Assembly (NCBI RefSeq): GCF_044227025.1
Contig: NZ_JBGAFX010000009.1
Coordinates: 12,588-76,587 of the forward strand
From: Dokdonella_A sp044227025
GTDB taxonomy: Bacteria > Pseudomonadota > Gammaproteobacteria > Xanthomonadales > Rhodanobacteraceae
Direction of reading: 5' to 3'
Length of the DNA stretch: 64,000 nt
Every line of letters starts with the position of its first letter. The first letter of the stretch is position 1. Shown one piece after another: positions 19,580-28,662 of the stretch. Below the pieces are notes generated by a model, which was not told the origin of the DNA, searched no databases, and saw only the letters and a program-made list of their open reading frames with translations. A program made the translations under genes and the position numbers.

Positions 19580-19607
19580 AGGAAAAGGCCGCCCGCAAGG
19601 ACTCACG

Positions 19608-21563
19608 TCAGGACGCGCGCGGCAGCGCGAACGCGATCACGTAGTCGCCACGCGTCGTGCCCATCTTGGCGTGGCCGCCGGCGCAGATGACGATGAATTG
19701 CCGCCCGCCGATCTCGTAGCTCATCGGCGTTGCCTGCGCGCCCGCGGGCAAGCGCATCGTCCAGACTTCCTTGCCGCTCGCGGTGTCGAATGCGCGAAGG
19801 AAGTTGTCGCTGGTTGCGCCGATGAAGGTAAGTCCGCCGGCGGTCGTCAACGGTCCACCCATGTTCGGTGCGCCTTCTGTGTCCCAGAACGGCCACGGCG
19901 CTCGGTCGCGCGAGGTGCCGAGCGGCTTCGTCCACGCAATCGTGCCCTTGGCGAGATCGACGGCGACGAGCCTGCCCCAGGGCGGCGCCGTGCAGGGCGC
20001 GCCGAGCGGCGATTTAAGCAGCGTGCGGCGCATGCCGTACGGCGTGCCGCGCTGCGAGGCGAATTCCCAGTCCGCGTATTTGCCCGAGTCGTACTGCTGG
20101 TCCAGCTCCGCGCGCGGAATCAACGCCACGACGAATGGAATGTCCATCACGTTCGCGACCAGCAGCTTGCGCTGCGGATCGAACGCACCGCTACCCCAGT
20201 TCGAGCCACCCGCGTAACCGGGACGCTCGATCGACCCGCTCGTAGCCGGAGGCGTGTAGATGCCTTCGCTGTGCAGCGCGGCGATCTGTTCGCGGCAGCG
20301 GCCGCGATCCCAGAACGTGAGTCCCCACGCGTCGTCCGGCGTGACCGGCGCATGCGAAACGAGCGGCGGGATCGACGAGAACGGTTGCGTCGGCGACGGC
20401 ACCTCGCCGGGCACTGCATCCTGCGGCACCGCGCGTTCCTCGATCGGAAACAGCGGCTCGCCGGTCTCGCGGTTGAGCACGAACACCTGCCCGGTCTTGT
20501 GCAGTTGCACCAACGCCGGGATCGTGCGGCCGTCGCGCTCCAGGTCAATCAGCATCGGTTGCGAGGCGACGTCGTAGTCCCACAGGTCGTGGTGCACGAG
20601 CTGGCGTCCCCACACGAACTCGCCTGTCGCCGCCTTCAACGCAACGACCGAATTTGCCCATTTCGTTTCGCCCGGGCGAACACCGCCGAAGAAATCGGGG
20701 CTGGCCGATCCGGTCGGGATGAACACGAGTCCGCGTTCGGCATCGACCGCGAGTGGCGCCCACGCGTTCGCCGCGCCGGTCCAGTGCGCCTGCTGCGCAT
20801 CGACTTCACCGAAATCCGGATTCGCCGCGTCCGCCGGCACCTTCGCCGCGCGCGGGATCGGATCCCAGTGCCACAGTTCGCGGCCGTTGCGCAGATCGAA
20901 TGCGCGCACCACACCGAGCTCGAGGTCGGTGCCGCCGTTGTCGCCGATCGACGAACCGACGATCGCAACATCGCCTGCGATCGCGGCCGGCGAGGTGACC
21001 GAATACTGACCGACACGCCGTTCGGACAGACGCACGCCCCTGGAGAGATCGACTTCGCCATCCTTGCCGAACGCGCTGCAGCGCGCACCGTTCGCGGCAT
21101 CGAGCGCGATCAGGCGCGCATCGATCGTCGCGAACAGGATGCGTTGCGCGCACGCACCATGCGGGTCGGCCTGCGCGTCGCGCCAGTAGCTCACGCCGCG
21201 CGTCGCCATCTCGGAATAGTCGTGCTCGCGTGGAACCTTCGCGTCGAACTGCCAGCGTTGCGCGCCGCTCGCCGCGTCCAGCGCGAACACCTTGCCGGTC
21301 GCGGTGTTGAAATACAGCGTGCCGCCGACCATCAGCGGCGTCGCCTCGAACGTCAGCGCATCGTGCCCGCGCGCGAAGCCGTCGCCCAGCTCGCCGGTGC
21401 GGAACGTCCACGCCGCTTCGAGTTGCGCGACATTCCCCGGCGTGATCTGGGCCAGCGGCGCATGTCGCTGGCCATGGCCGTCGCCGCCGTAGGCGGTCCA
21501 TTCGAACGGCGCGGCCGTCGCCGTCGCTGCGCAAGCAAGCCCCATCCATACCAGCATCCGCAT
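19608..21563 (-). CDS. Exported PQQ-dependent dehydrogenase (glucose dehydrogenase-like beta-propeller)
   Basis: The 651-residue protein has a short signal peptide (MRMLVWMGLACAATATA) and a PQQ eight-bladed propeller. Blade repeats such as LYFNTATGKVFALDAASGAQRW and FDLRNGRELWHWDP, the HHDLWDYDV motif and the final TAGGLTFIGATSDNFLRAFD block are those of membrane glucose/quinate dehydrogenases. Unlike E. coli Gcd it lacks the five N-terminal membrane helices and looks fully periplasmic. No haem-binding CxxCH is present, so an external electron acceptor is needed. The ATG has a GGGAGG site. No PQQ biosynthesis gene is in the window. Confidence 0.88.
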   Translation of the reverse strand: MRMLVWMGLACAATATAAPFEWTAYGGDGHGQRHAPLAQITPGNVAQLEAAWTFRTGELGDGFARGHDALTFEATPLMVGGTLYFNTATGKVFALDAASGAQRWQFDAKVPREHDYSEMATRGVSYWRDAQADPHGACAQRILFATIDARLIALDAANGARCSAFGKDGEVDLSRGVRLSERRVGQYSVTSPAAIAGDVAIVGSSIGDNGGTDLELGVVRAFDLRNGRELWHWDPIPRAAKVPADAANPDFGEVDAQQAHWTGAANAWAPLAVDAERGLVFIPTGSASPDFFGGVRPGETKWANSVVALKAATGEFVWGRQLVHHDLWDYDVASQPMLIDLERDGRTIPALVQLHKTGQVFVLNRETGEPLFPIEERAVPQDAVPGEVPSPTQPFSSIPPLVSHAPVTPDDAWGLTFWDRGRCREQIAALHSEGIYTPPATSGSIERPGYAGGSNWGSGAFDPQRKLLVANVMDIPFVVALIPRAELDQQYDSGKYADWEFASQRGTPYGMRRTLLKSPLGAPCTAPPWGRLVAVDLAKGTIAWTKPLGTSRDRAPWPFWDTEGAPNMGGPLTTAGGLTFIGATSDNFLRAFDTASGKEVWTMRLPAGAQATPMSYEIGGRQFIVICAGGHAKMGTTRGDYVIAFALPRAS

Positions 21564-21793
21564 CGTAGCCTCCCGTTCGATAGTCGATTGAAGTCGACCA
21601 CGACGCCCTTGGCAACGACCGTGTGACGAAATGGACCATCGGTGCCGCAGGCGGGCGGAGCAAGCAGCGGGAAGCGAGGCAGGTGTTCCGGGCCGCGCGC
21701 ATCGTCAAATGCCGCACGACCCGATGCAGCCGCCATTGGCTTGTCGAACGTCGTCGCATCGTTTGCAGTCGGGTTACCGCCCGCCTGCACCCG

Positions 21794-22564
21794 TCACGAA
21801 CCGAACCACCCTTCCGGCAACAGGGCGCGACAACGCCGACTCAACATCAGCTCGGCACCATCGCGCAGGGTCAGCCTGAGGTCGCCATGCGCCCGGGGTT
21901 CGACCGCCGCGATGAAATCCGCACGCACGAGGTGCGATCGGTGCACGCGCAGGAACTCGGCCGGATCGAGCCGCTGGGCGAGGCGCGACAGGGTCGCGCG
22001 CACGAGGTGGCGGCGCGTCGCGGTGTGCACTTCGACGTAGTTGCCCGCGGCACTGAGCCGATGCACGTCCGCGATCGGCACGATCAGCGAGCGACCGCGC
22101 TCGTGCACGACGATGCGGGCGAGCCTCGCCACGCCGCCCGCGCCACCGATCCGGCGCAGGCGCTCCTCGTCGGCAGCCTCGCCATCTCCGTTCCTGCGCT
22201 CGGCCATGCGTTCATCGACGCGTGCGAGCGCCCGCGCGAAGCGTTCGCGGTCGAACGGCTTCAAGAGGTAGTCGAGTGCGGCGACCTCGAATGCGCGCAG
22301 CGCATGTTCATGGTAAGCGGTCGTGAAGACGACCAGCGGGTACGGCGGCGCGGCGCGCGCAAGAACGTCGAAGCCGTTTCCGTCGCCAAGCCGGATGTCG
22401 AGGAACAGCAGATCGGGCTTCTCCCGGCGCAGCAGCGCGAGGCCGCCGACGACGTCGTCGGCTTCGCCGACGATGCGATAGCCCGGCTGGTCGGCGAGCA
22501 GGCGACGCAGCTTCGCACGCGCGGGCGGCTCGTCCTCGACGATCGCGACGCGCACCTCGCTCAT
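21794..22564 (-). CDS. LytTR-type response regulator
   Basis: The 256-residue protein joins a CheY-like receiver (Glu10, Asp11, Glu12; phospho-acceptor Asp56 in LLFLDIRLGDG; Lys in DYLLKPF) to a C-terminal LytTR DNA-binding domain (IVPIADVHRLSAAGNYVEVH, then LRVHRSHLVRADFI). It binds direct-repeat promoters on phosphorylation. Its ATG overlaps the stop of the histidine kinase gene as ATGA, so the pair is co-translated. LytTR systems often control envelope, exported or virulence genes; the regulon is not evident here. Confidence 0.93.
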   Translation of the reverse strand: MSEVRVAIVEDEPPARAKLRRLLADQPGYRIVGEADDVVGGLALLRREKPDLLFLDIRLGDGNGFDVLARAAPPYPLVVFTTAYHEHALRAFEVAALDYLLKPFDRERFARALARVDERMAERRNGDGEAADEERLRRIGGAGGVARLARIVVHERGRSLIVPIADVHRLSAAGNYVEVHTATRRHLVRATLSRLAQRLDPAEFLRVHRSHLVRADFIAAVEPRAHGDLRLTLRDGAELMLSRRCRALLPEGWFGS

Positions 22565-23685
22565 TCGAGCAGCAGCGGCAACTCGATCTCGATGCAGGTG
22601 CCGGCAACATTGCCGGGCGCGATCGAGAAGCGGTGCTGGCCCGGATACAGCAGTTCGAGGCGATGGCGCACGTTGGCGAGGCCGACACCCGGCGTGTAGC
22701 CGGGCGCAAGGCCGCGACCATCGTCGGCGACGACGCAGCGCAGGCGCTCGCCGTCGACGTCGATGCTGACGTCGACCCGTCCGCGCCCGGAAGCGAGGCC
22801 GTGCTCGAACGCGTTCTCGACCAGCGGCTGCAACAACAGGCGCGGAATGCGCGCGTTGCGCGCGGCCGGATCGACCCGCACGGCGGTTTCGAGCTTGCCG
22901 CGAAAGCGTTCACGCATGAGCTCGAAGTAGCGCTCCAGCCAGACCACGTCGTCGACGACGCGCACGCGCGCCTCGCCGGTTTCGCTCAGCGCCACGCGCA
23001 TCAGCACGGCGAGCGCGGCGATCATGCGGTCGGCCGCCTCGACGTCCTCGTGCATGCGGTTGGAGATCGCATTGAGCGTGTTGAAGATGAAATGCGGCTC
23101 GATCTGCGCGGTCAGCTGGGCCAGGCGCGCCTGGCCGAGATCGCGCTCGAGCTGCACCAGGGTCAGCTCGCGTTCGCGTCGCGCGCGCAGCGCGCGCCAG
23201 GCCACGCAGAAACCGACGATCAATGCATAGGTGATCAGGTCCTTCTGGAGTTCGTAGGCGATACCGAGCAGCGGATCACCAAAGTCGTAGCGTTCGCCCA
23301 TCAGCGCGTAGACGAGCTTGCGAATGCCGACCATGCCGAACGTATGCAGCAGCGAGAACACGATCGCGGCGGGTACGTGCACGGGAATGCGCCGCAACCA
23401 GTCGCTGCCGGAAAGCGGGTGGCGCCGCTCGAAGCGGAAAACCGCGATCGCCAGCACCGCCATCACCAGCGCGCTGCTGAGTTCCCACGTCATCGGCTCC
23501 CACGCGGGAACGCGGCTGCCGCTGTTGCGCTGGCCGATCACGACATTGATGCCGAGCCACAGGCCGATGCCGAGCCAGGCAAGGACGTAACCCAGCCACG
23601 GCCACGCGCGACCCGTCGGTGCCTGCGGCGCGCATGCGTCCCCGGCCTTGGAGGCGGCGATGGTCGATCCGGCCTGCGCGGTCAT
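22561..23685 (-). CDS. LytS/YehU-type sensor histidine kinase
   Basis: The 374-residue protein has four predicted membrane helices (about 31-51, 69-84, 104-121 and 151-167) and no extracytoplasmic sensor domain. A cytoplasmic kinase of the His_kinase (LytS) class follows, with phospho-acceptor His198 in QIEPHFIFNTLNAI and an ATPase domain (LLLQPLVENAFEHGL, then VADDGRGL, then GVGLANVRHRL). The ATG at 23685 overlaps the stop of the upstream CDF gene as TGATG, and its own stop overlaps the regulator start. The three genes therefore form one coupled operon, which suggests, but does not show, a link to metal or membrane stress. Confidence 0.92.
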   Translation of the reverse strand: MTAQAGSTIAASKAGDACAPQAPTGRAWPWLGYVLAWLGIGLWLGINVVIGQRNSGSRVPAWEPMTWELSSALVMAVLAIAVFRFERRHPLSGSDWLRRIPVHVPAAIVFSLLHTFGMVGIRKLVYALMGERYDFGDPLLGIAYELQKDLITYALIVGFCVAWRALRARRERELTLVQLERDLGQARLAQLTAQIEPHFIFNTLNAISNRMHEDVEAADRMIAALAVLMRVALSETGEARVRVVDDVVWLERYFELMRERFRGKLETAVRVDPAARNARIPRLLLQPLVENAFEHGLASGRGRVDVSIDVDGERLRCVVADDGRGLAPGYTPGVGLANVRHRLELLYPGQHRFSIAPGNVAGTCIEIELPLLLE

Positions 23686-24593
23686 CAATCCGCCACGTCC
23701 GGCTCGAAGAACGACCATCGAATCTCCGGGAACCTGGCCTTCAGATCACCCTCGACAGCGTTGATCGCCGCGACCAGTTCCCGCGCAGCGAGATCGCCGC
23801 GCATCTCGGCCTTGATCGCGACCATCACGTCGGGGCCAAGCTGCATGGTGATGACATTGAACAGACGCGCGATCTCCGGTCGCTGTTCGAGGAATTCGTT
23901 GATTGCCGCTTTCAGCTCCGGCTCGGCGCTCTGCCCGATCAGCAGCGCCTTGACCTCGACCGCGACGAAGATCGCAACCAGCACCAGCAGCACACCGATC
24001 GCGAGCGTGCCGAGCGCATCGAACACCGGATTGCCGGTGATCATGGTCAGCAACACCGCGGCAAGTGCGATCACCAGGCCGAGCAGCGCGGCGAGATCCT
24101 CGCCAAAAACGACGATCAGCTCGCTCTGGCGGCTCTCGCGAAACCAGTACCACAGGCTGTGTTCGCCGCGCGCCTTGTTCACCTCGCGCAGGCAACCCCA
24201 CATCGAAATACTCTCGGCGACGATGCCGAACGCGAGCACACCGACCGCCAGCCACGGCCAGCGCAGCGGCTCGGGCTCGTTCAGCTTGTGCAGGCCCTCG
24301 TACAGCGAGAACGCGCCGCCGACCGAGAACAGCAGCAGCGCGACCAGGAACGACCAGAAATAGATCGCCTTGCCGTGACCGAGCGGATAGTCCGGCGACG
24401 GCAGGCGCTTGGTGTTCTTGAGACCAATCAGCAGCAGGCCCTGGTTGCCGCAATCGGCGAGTGAATGCACCGCCTCGGCGGCCATCGCACCGGAACCGGT
24501 GACGATCGCGGCGCCGAGCTTGGTCACGAAGATCGCGAAATTCGCGCCGAGCGCGAGAAAGATGGTCTTGAGGGAATCGGCCTTGCCGGACAT
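23685..24593 (-). CDS. Cation diffusion facilitator (CDF) transporter
   Basis: The 302-residue inner-membrane protein has six hydrophobic helices. The first metal site reads AVHSLADCGNQ in helix 2, which is typical of CDF exporters; the matching site in helix 5 is VFGEDLAALLGLV. The C-terminal cytoplasmic ferredoxin-like domain (VITMQLGPDVMVAIKAEM) is present. Members export Zn, Fe, Mn or Co by proton antiport; the metal cannot be told from the motif. It is the first gene of the operon with the LytS-type kinase and LytTR regulator. Confidence 0.9.
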   Translation of the reverse strand: MSGKADSLKTIFLALGANFAIFVTKLGAAIVTGSGAMAAEAVHSLADCGNQGLLLIGLKNTKRLPSPDYPLGHGKAIYFWSFLVALLLFSVGGAFSLYEGLHKLNEPEPLRWPWLAVGVLAFGIVAESISMWGCLREVNKARGEHSLWYWFRESRQSELIVVFGEDLAALLGLVIALAAVLLTMITGNPVFDALGTLAIGVLLVLVAIFVAVEVKALLIGQSAEPELKAAINEFLEQRPEIARLFNVITMQLGPDVMVAIKAEMRGDLAARELVAAINAVEGDLKARFPEIRWSFFEPDVAD

Positions 24594-24652
24594 GCAGGTT
24601 TCCGTGATCGGGGGACGCGGAAAACGCCCGGCGCGGAGGGCTGCACAGCCTC

Positions 24653-27493
24653 TCAGCGCACGGCCAGGCGCTTGCGCAGGTCGGCAGCGTAGAGCGAACC
24701 GGATGCACCGAGCAAGGGTTCCAGCTCCGCGCGCAACGCCGCCGCCTCGACGTCGGCACCGCGCGCCTCGATGGCGCGGGCCAGCGCCACCTTGATTTCG
24801 AGCACGCGCGGATCGTGGGGCGCCAACGGACTGCGAACGGCGAGCGCCTCGCGCAACAACGGCTCCGCAATGGCGCCGCGTTCGAGCGCGAGTTCCGCAC
24901 GCGCCAGTGCGAACAGCGCATTGGCGAGTCCGATGTTGTGCGCAGGCAGCGCTGTGCGCGCGAGCTCGAGCGCTTTGGACGCCGTCGCCTGCGCCTTCAC
25001 CGCGTCACCCGCATCGAGCTCGGCTTCGGCGAGCTGCGCGTGCAACAAGGCGACGACCGGATCAGCACCGCGACTCGCGCCCTTCACTGCCGCCAGCGCC
25101 GCGCGCAATTCATCGAGCGCTTCGGCAGGACGGTGGCGCAGCCGAAGCAGATTGCCAAGGTAGCCACGATCCTGGTTCAGCCATTCGGAGTCGGCGGGAT
25201 AGCTGCGACGGTCGATCGCCAGCGTCTCGCGCAGCGCCTCTTCGGCCGACGCATAGTCGCCGCCGTACTGCAGCGCGAGGGCGAGATTGCCGAGCGGACC
25301 GACGCGTGCTTCCTCGGTCGCGCCTTCGATGCCGCTCCAGGTGGAAATCGATTCGCGGAACGCGGCCTGCGCTTCGGCGAATCGGCCCAGCATGATGCGA
25401 TCGAGACCGATCATGTTCTGCGCGCGTGCAATCTCGTCGGCATGGCGCGCGCCGAGTACCCGGCGCTGGTCGTCGAGAAGCGCCACCCGACCGCGCAGAC
25501 CCTCTTCGTAGCGCCCCTGCTTCTCGATCGCCATGAACAGGTTCGCGCGCGCGCCCAGCGTTTCGCGATGATCGTTGCCGTAGCGTTCGATCTTGATGTC
25601 GAGCGCTTCGCGCAGCGCCTGCTCGGCGCCGACGTAGTCGCCTTTGTGCGACAGTGCGAACCCGAGATCGTTGAGATCGGCGGCGACCGTCGTGCTGCGG
25701 CCGCCCAGTCGCTGGCGGTCGATCGCGAGCGCCGCCCGCTCGGCGGCAATCGAGTCGTCGTAGCGCGACAGCTCGTCGAGCGCGTGCGCGAGCAAGGCCC
25801 AGTCCAGTGCCACCTCGCGCGCCCCCTCGCCGAGGCGGGCAATATCCCCGGCCAGCAGTTCGCGCGCGACCGATTCGGCTCGCGCGGTTTCGCCCCGCTC
25901 GGTCAGCACGCGCACCTGCAGGCGACGCGCATCGGACAGGTCTTTTGGCGCGCCGGCACCGGCGGCGAGCGCGAGTGCGCGCTCGACATGCGTGGTCGCC
26001 GGCTCGTACAGGCTGCGCTCGGCCTCGCTCGAGGCCAGCCGCACGAGATTGCGCGCGCGCACTTCGGCGGCGACGCCCCCGTTCTCGCCGAGCGCGACCG
26101 CCTTCTCCAGCAGCGGGGTCGCGCGCTCGTAATTGCCTATGTTCCAGTACAGGCTGCCGATGAGGCCGGTCATGTCGGCCGCGATCGACGCGTTGGCGGC
26201 TTCGTCGGCGAGGCGCGCCTCCCCCTTTTCGAGCAGTTGCTGCGCGGTGAATGGCCGACCCTCGTTCTCGTCGGGCGCCGCCTGCTCGAACACGCCGGCG
26301 AGAAAACCGCGCGCGGCCTCGGCCCGATCGGCCTGCTCGCGCGCCAGTGCCGCCTGATGCAGGCTGACCAGCGTCGCGCCGATGCAGAACGCGAACGCGA
26401 TCAGTGCGCCAGCGAGCGCGTAACGATGCCGCCGCGCGAACTTCGCAAATCGATAGCCGGCCCCGCTGCGCGCCGCGATCGGACGGCCACCGAGGTGACT
26501 GCGGAGGTCGGACGAGAGCGCCTCGACCGAGGAGTAGCGCCGCTCCGGCTCGGACGCGAGTGCGGTCAGCACGATGCGGTCGAGGTCGCCGCGCAGCGCG
26601 CGCCGGGTAGCCGCGTCGACGACGGCACCCGGCGCCTTCATCTCGCCCGCGCCGTCGCGCGCGGGCCGCACACCGGTGAGCAGTTCGAACAGCACGACGC
26701 CCAGCGCATAAACGTCGGTCGCGGTCGTCACCGCCGCGCCCGCGACCTGCTCCGGCGCGGCGTAGTCGGGCGTGAGCAGGCGCGCGGCCGTTCGCGTCGG
26801 CGCTTGCGCGTCGGTGTCATCGAGCACCTTGGCGATGCCGAAATCCAGCAGCTTCGGCGCGCCGTCCGCGTCGACGAGGATGTTCGAAGGCTTCAGGTCG
26901 CGATGCACGACGAGGTTGCGATGCGCGAACTGCACCGCCTCGCACACGCGCAGGAACAGGCGCAGGCGCGCGGGTATGTCAAGCGCGCGCTCGCGCGCAT
27001 GATCCGTGATCGGCATGCCCTCGACGTATTCCATGACGAGGTACGGCGTGCCGTCCTCGCCGACCCCGCCGTCAATGAGGCGCGCGATGGACGGGTGTTC
27101 CAGCCGCGCGAGGATCTGCCGCTCGCGACGAAACCGCAGCAGCAGCCCGGGCGTCGGCCACGCGACCTGCTTGACCGCGACGCGTTGCTCGAACTCGCCG
27201 TCGCCGCGTTCGGCCAGCCAGACCTCGCCCATGCCGCCGGCGCCGAGGCGGCGCACGACGCGCCATGCGCCGAAGCGCGACGGCTGCGCGCCATCGGCGC
27301 CTTCGCGCCATTGCTGGGTATCGGCCGGCGGATGTTCCATGAAACCCTCGGCGCGCGCGTCGGCGCGCAACAGGCGCTCGACCTCCGCGCGCAACGTCGC
27401 GTCATCGGCGCATGCGACATCGAGATAGCCGCTGCGCGCGGCGGGCGGCAACTCGACGCAGCGATCGAACAGCTCGGCGAGGCTGCGACGCAT
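24653..27493 (-). CDS. Transmembrane Ser/Thr protein kinase with TPR region (module 2)
   Basis: The 946-residue protein mirrors module 1: helical cap ending EGFMEHPPAD, glycine loop GAGGMGEVW from residue 84, Lys108 in VAVKQ, catalytic HRDLKPSN with Asp199, DFG 217-219, one membrane helix at about 368-388, then TPR-like repeats (for example RLGGRSTTVAADLNDLGFAL followed by GDYVGAEQALREALDIK). The kinase should be active. Five bases separate it from the ECF sigma gene, and both read leftward, with sigma first. Sequence divergence from the module-1 kinase suggests an old duplication. Confidence 0.92.
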   Translation of the reverse strand: MRRSLAELFDRCVELPPAARSGYLDVACADDATLRAEVERLLRADARAEGFMEHPPADTQQWREGADGAQPSRFGAWRVVRRLGAGGMGEVWLAERGDGEFEQRVAVKQVAWPTPGLLLRFRRERQILARLEHPSIARLIDGGVGEDGTPYLVMEYVEGMPITDHARERALDIPARLRLFLRVCEAVQFAHRNLVVHRDLKPSNILVDADGAPKLLDFGIAKVLDDTDAQAPTRTAARLLTPDYAAPEQVAGAAVTTATDVYALGVVLFELLTGVRPARDGAGEMKAPGAVVDAATRRALRGDLDRIVLTALASEPERRYSSVEALSSDLRSHLGGRPIAARSGAGYRFAKFARRHRYALAGALIAFAFCIGATLVSLHQAALAREQADRAEAARGFLAGVFEQAAPDENEGRPFTAQQLLEKGEARLADEAANASIAADMTGLIGSLYWNIGNYERATPLLEKAVALGENGGVAAEVRARNLVRLASSEAERSLYEPATTHVERALALAAGAGAPKDLSDARRLQVRVLTERGETARAESVARELLAGDIARLGEGAREVALDWALLAHALDELSRYDDSIAAERAALAIDRQRLGGRSTTVAADLNDLGFALSHKGDYVGAEQALREALDIKIERYGNDHRETLGARANLFMAIEKQGRYEEGLRGRVALLDDQRRVLGARHADEIARAQNMIGLDRIMLGRFAEAQAAFRESISTWSGIEGATEEARVGPLGNLALALQYGGDYASAEEALRETLAIDRRSYPADSEWLNQDRGYLGNLLRLRHRPAEALDELRAALAAVKGASRGADPVVALLHAQLAEAELDAGDAVKAQATASKALELARTALPAHNIGLANALFALARAELALERGAIAEPLLREALAVRSPLAPHDPRVLEIKVALARAIEARGADVEAAALRAELEPLLGASGSLYAADLRKRLAVR

Positions 27494-27498
27494 GGCGC

Positions 27499-28071
27499 TC
27501 AGGTATCCGGGAACAGCGACGTATGCAGCTGCGCCCGCGCCCGCCGCCAATCGCGGTTCAGCGTGCGCTCGCTGACTCCTTGCAGCACGGCGATCTCGGC
27601 AACGTCCATGCCGGCGAAGAAGCGCAGTTCGACCAGTTCGGCGAGGCGCGGCTCGTCGGCTGCGAGCTCGGTCAGCGCATGGTCCAGGCGCAGCAACTGA
27701 TCGGGCGCGAGTTCGCTGCCGCCGACGACATCGCCTGCTTCTTCGAGGACGACGAACTGGACCTGCCCGCCACCGCGCTTGTCGGCGATGCGCGCACGCG
27801 CGCGATCGATCACGATCTGGCGCATCGCGCGGGCGGCAAGCGCGAAGAAATGCCGGCGTCCCTGCAGCAGGGACAGACGCTCGGGCTGCGCGAGCTTGAG
27901 GTAAACCTCGTGGACGAGTCCGGTGGTGTTCAGCGTGGCGCCCGGCGCAATGGCCAGCTGCTTGCGCGCGAGCAGCTTGAGCTCAGCGTAGACGCGCGCG
28001 AACAGCGCCTTCAGCGCCTGCGTATCGCGGTCGTTCGCGCTGGCCAGTAGCGCATCGATCGACTCGTCCAC
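27499..28071 (-). CDS. ECF sigma factor, kinase-linked type (module 2)
   Basis: The 190-residue protein is a paralogue of the module-1 sigma factor: LNTTGLVHEVYLKLAQ, then RRHFFALAARAMRQIVIDRAR, and region 4 LRFFAGMDVAEIAVLQGVSERTLNRDW. Again Thr-Thr replaces the acidic residues of region 2. The start is uncertain; the GTG at 28071 is chosen because a sigma-70-like promoter lies at 28110-28137, which would fall inside any longer form, and because its length then matches module 1. The kinase gene follows after five bases. No anti-sigma factor is adjacent. Confidence 0.83.
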   Translation of the reverse strand: MDESIDALLASANDRDTQALKALFARVYAELKLLARKQLAIAPGATLNTTGLVHEVYLKLAQPERLSLLQGRRHFFALAARAMRQIVIDRARARIADKRGGGQVQFVVLEEAGDVVGGSELAPDQLLRLDHALTELAADEPRLAELVELRFFAGMDVAEIAVLQGVSERTLNRDWRRARAQLHTSLFPDT

Positions 28072-28109
28072 GGCTACGTCCGCGTTGCCACCCGGGTCCC
28101 CCGGGCACG

Positions 28110-28137
28110 AGTATAGGACACGCGCTTGCGCCGACAA
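28110..28137 (-). promoter_or_regulatory. Candidate sigma-70 promoter of sigma-kinase module 2
   Basis: On the minus strand TTGTCG is followed after 16 bases by TATACT, about 40 bp before the GTG start at 28071. The match to the consensus is fair (4/6 and 5/6). No experimental support. Confidence 0.35.
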
Positions 28138-28162
28138 CGCAGGGCGCGCGCCGCCACCGGCA

Positions 28163-28537
28163 TCACGGCTCCCCGAGTGCCGCCTGGGTCTTCTTCGGCA
28201 GGTTCGCGCGCACCAGTTCGTACGAACGCCGCACGAATCCGGCCAGTTCGTCCTGGGTGAAGCGCTCCGGCTCGGTCACGCTGACCCAGAACGCGCGCGC
28301 CATGTAGTGTGCGGGCGCCATGCCCGGTTGTTCGGTCAGTTCGAGGAAACGGTCGGAGTCGACCTTGAACGACAGGCGACCCCGATCCGGGCCGAGCGCG
28401 CACATTACCACGAACATCTTGCTGGCGACGCTCCAGACGAGGTCGACTTCCCACTTGATCGAGCGCGTCGCGCCGGGCCAGCGCGCGCACAGCGCGTCGA
28501 GGTCGGTGTCGCGCATCCCGGTCACCTTCGCTGTCAT
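28163..28537 (-). CDS. MmcQ/YjbR family protein
   Basis: The 124-residue cytosolic protein has the YjbR (CyaY-like) double-wing fold signatures: IKWEVDLVWSVASKMFVVM, then GRLSFKVDSDRFLELTEQPG and the C-terminal SYELVRANLPKKTQ. Members are often called DNA-binding proteins but their function is not settled. It is followed by the sigma module, from which about 90 bp and its promoter separate it. It is complete and of usual length. Confidence 0.85.
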   Translation of the reverse strand: MTAKVTGMRDTDLDALCARWPGATRSIKWEVDLVWSVASKMFVVMCALGPDRGRLSFKVDSDRFLELTEQPGMAPAHYMARAFWVSVTEPERFTQDELAGFVRRSYELVRANLPKKTQAALGEP

Positions 28538-28662
28538 CGCGCACCGCCCGCAAAAGTCGCAATCGTAACCGGAGCCGGGTGGCTATGATACCGAGCGCGG
28601 CGCCGATGCATGGATGCGCGAGCCGGCGCCATGCGCAACGCGCCCGTGGCATGCTGTGCAGG

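Noticed and set aside
28072..28137. TTG start at 28137 for the module-2 sigma factor
   Set aside because: The extra 22 residues are unlike the family and overlap a promoter-like TTGTCG/TATACT pair.
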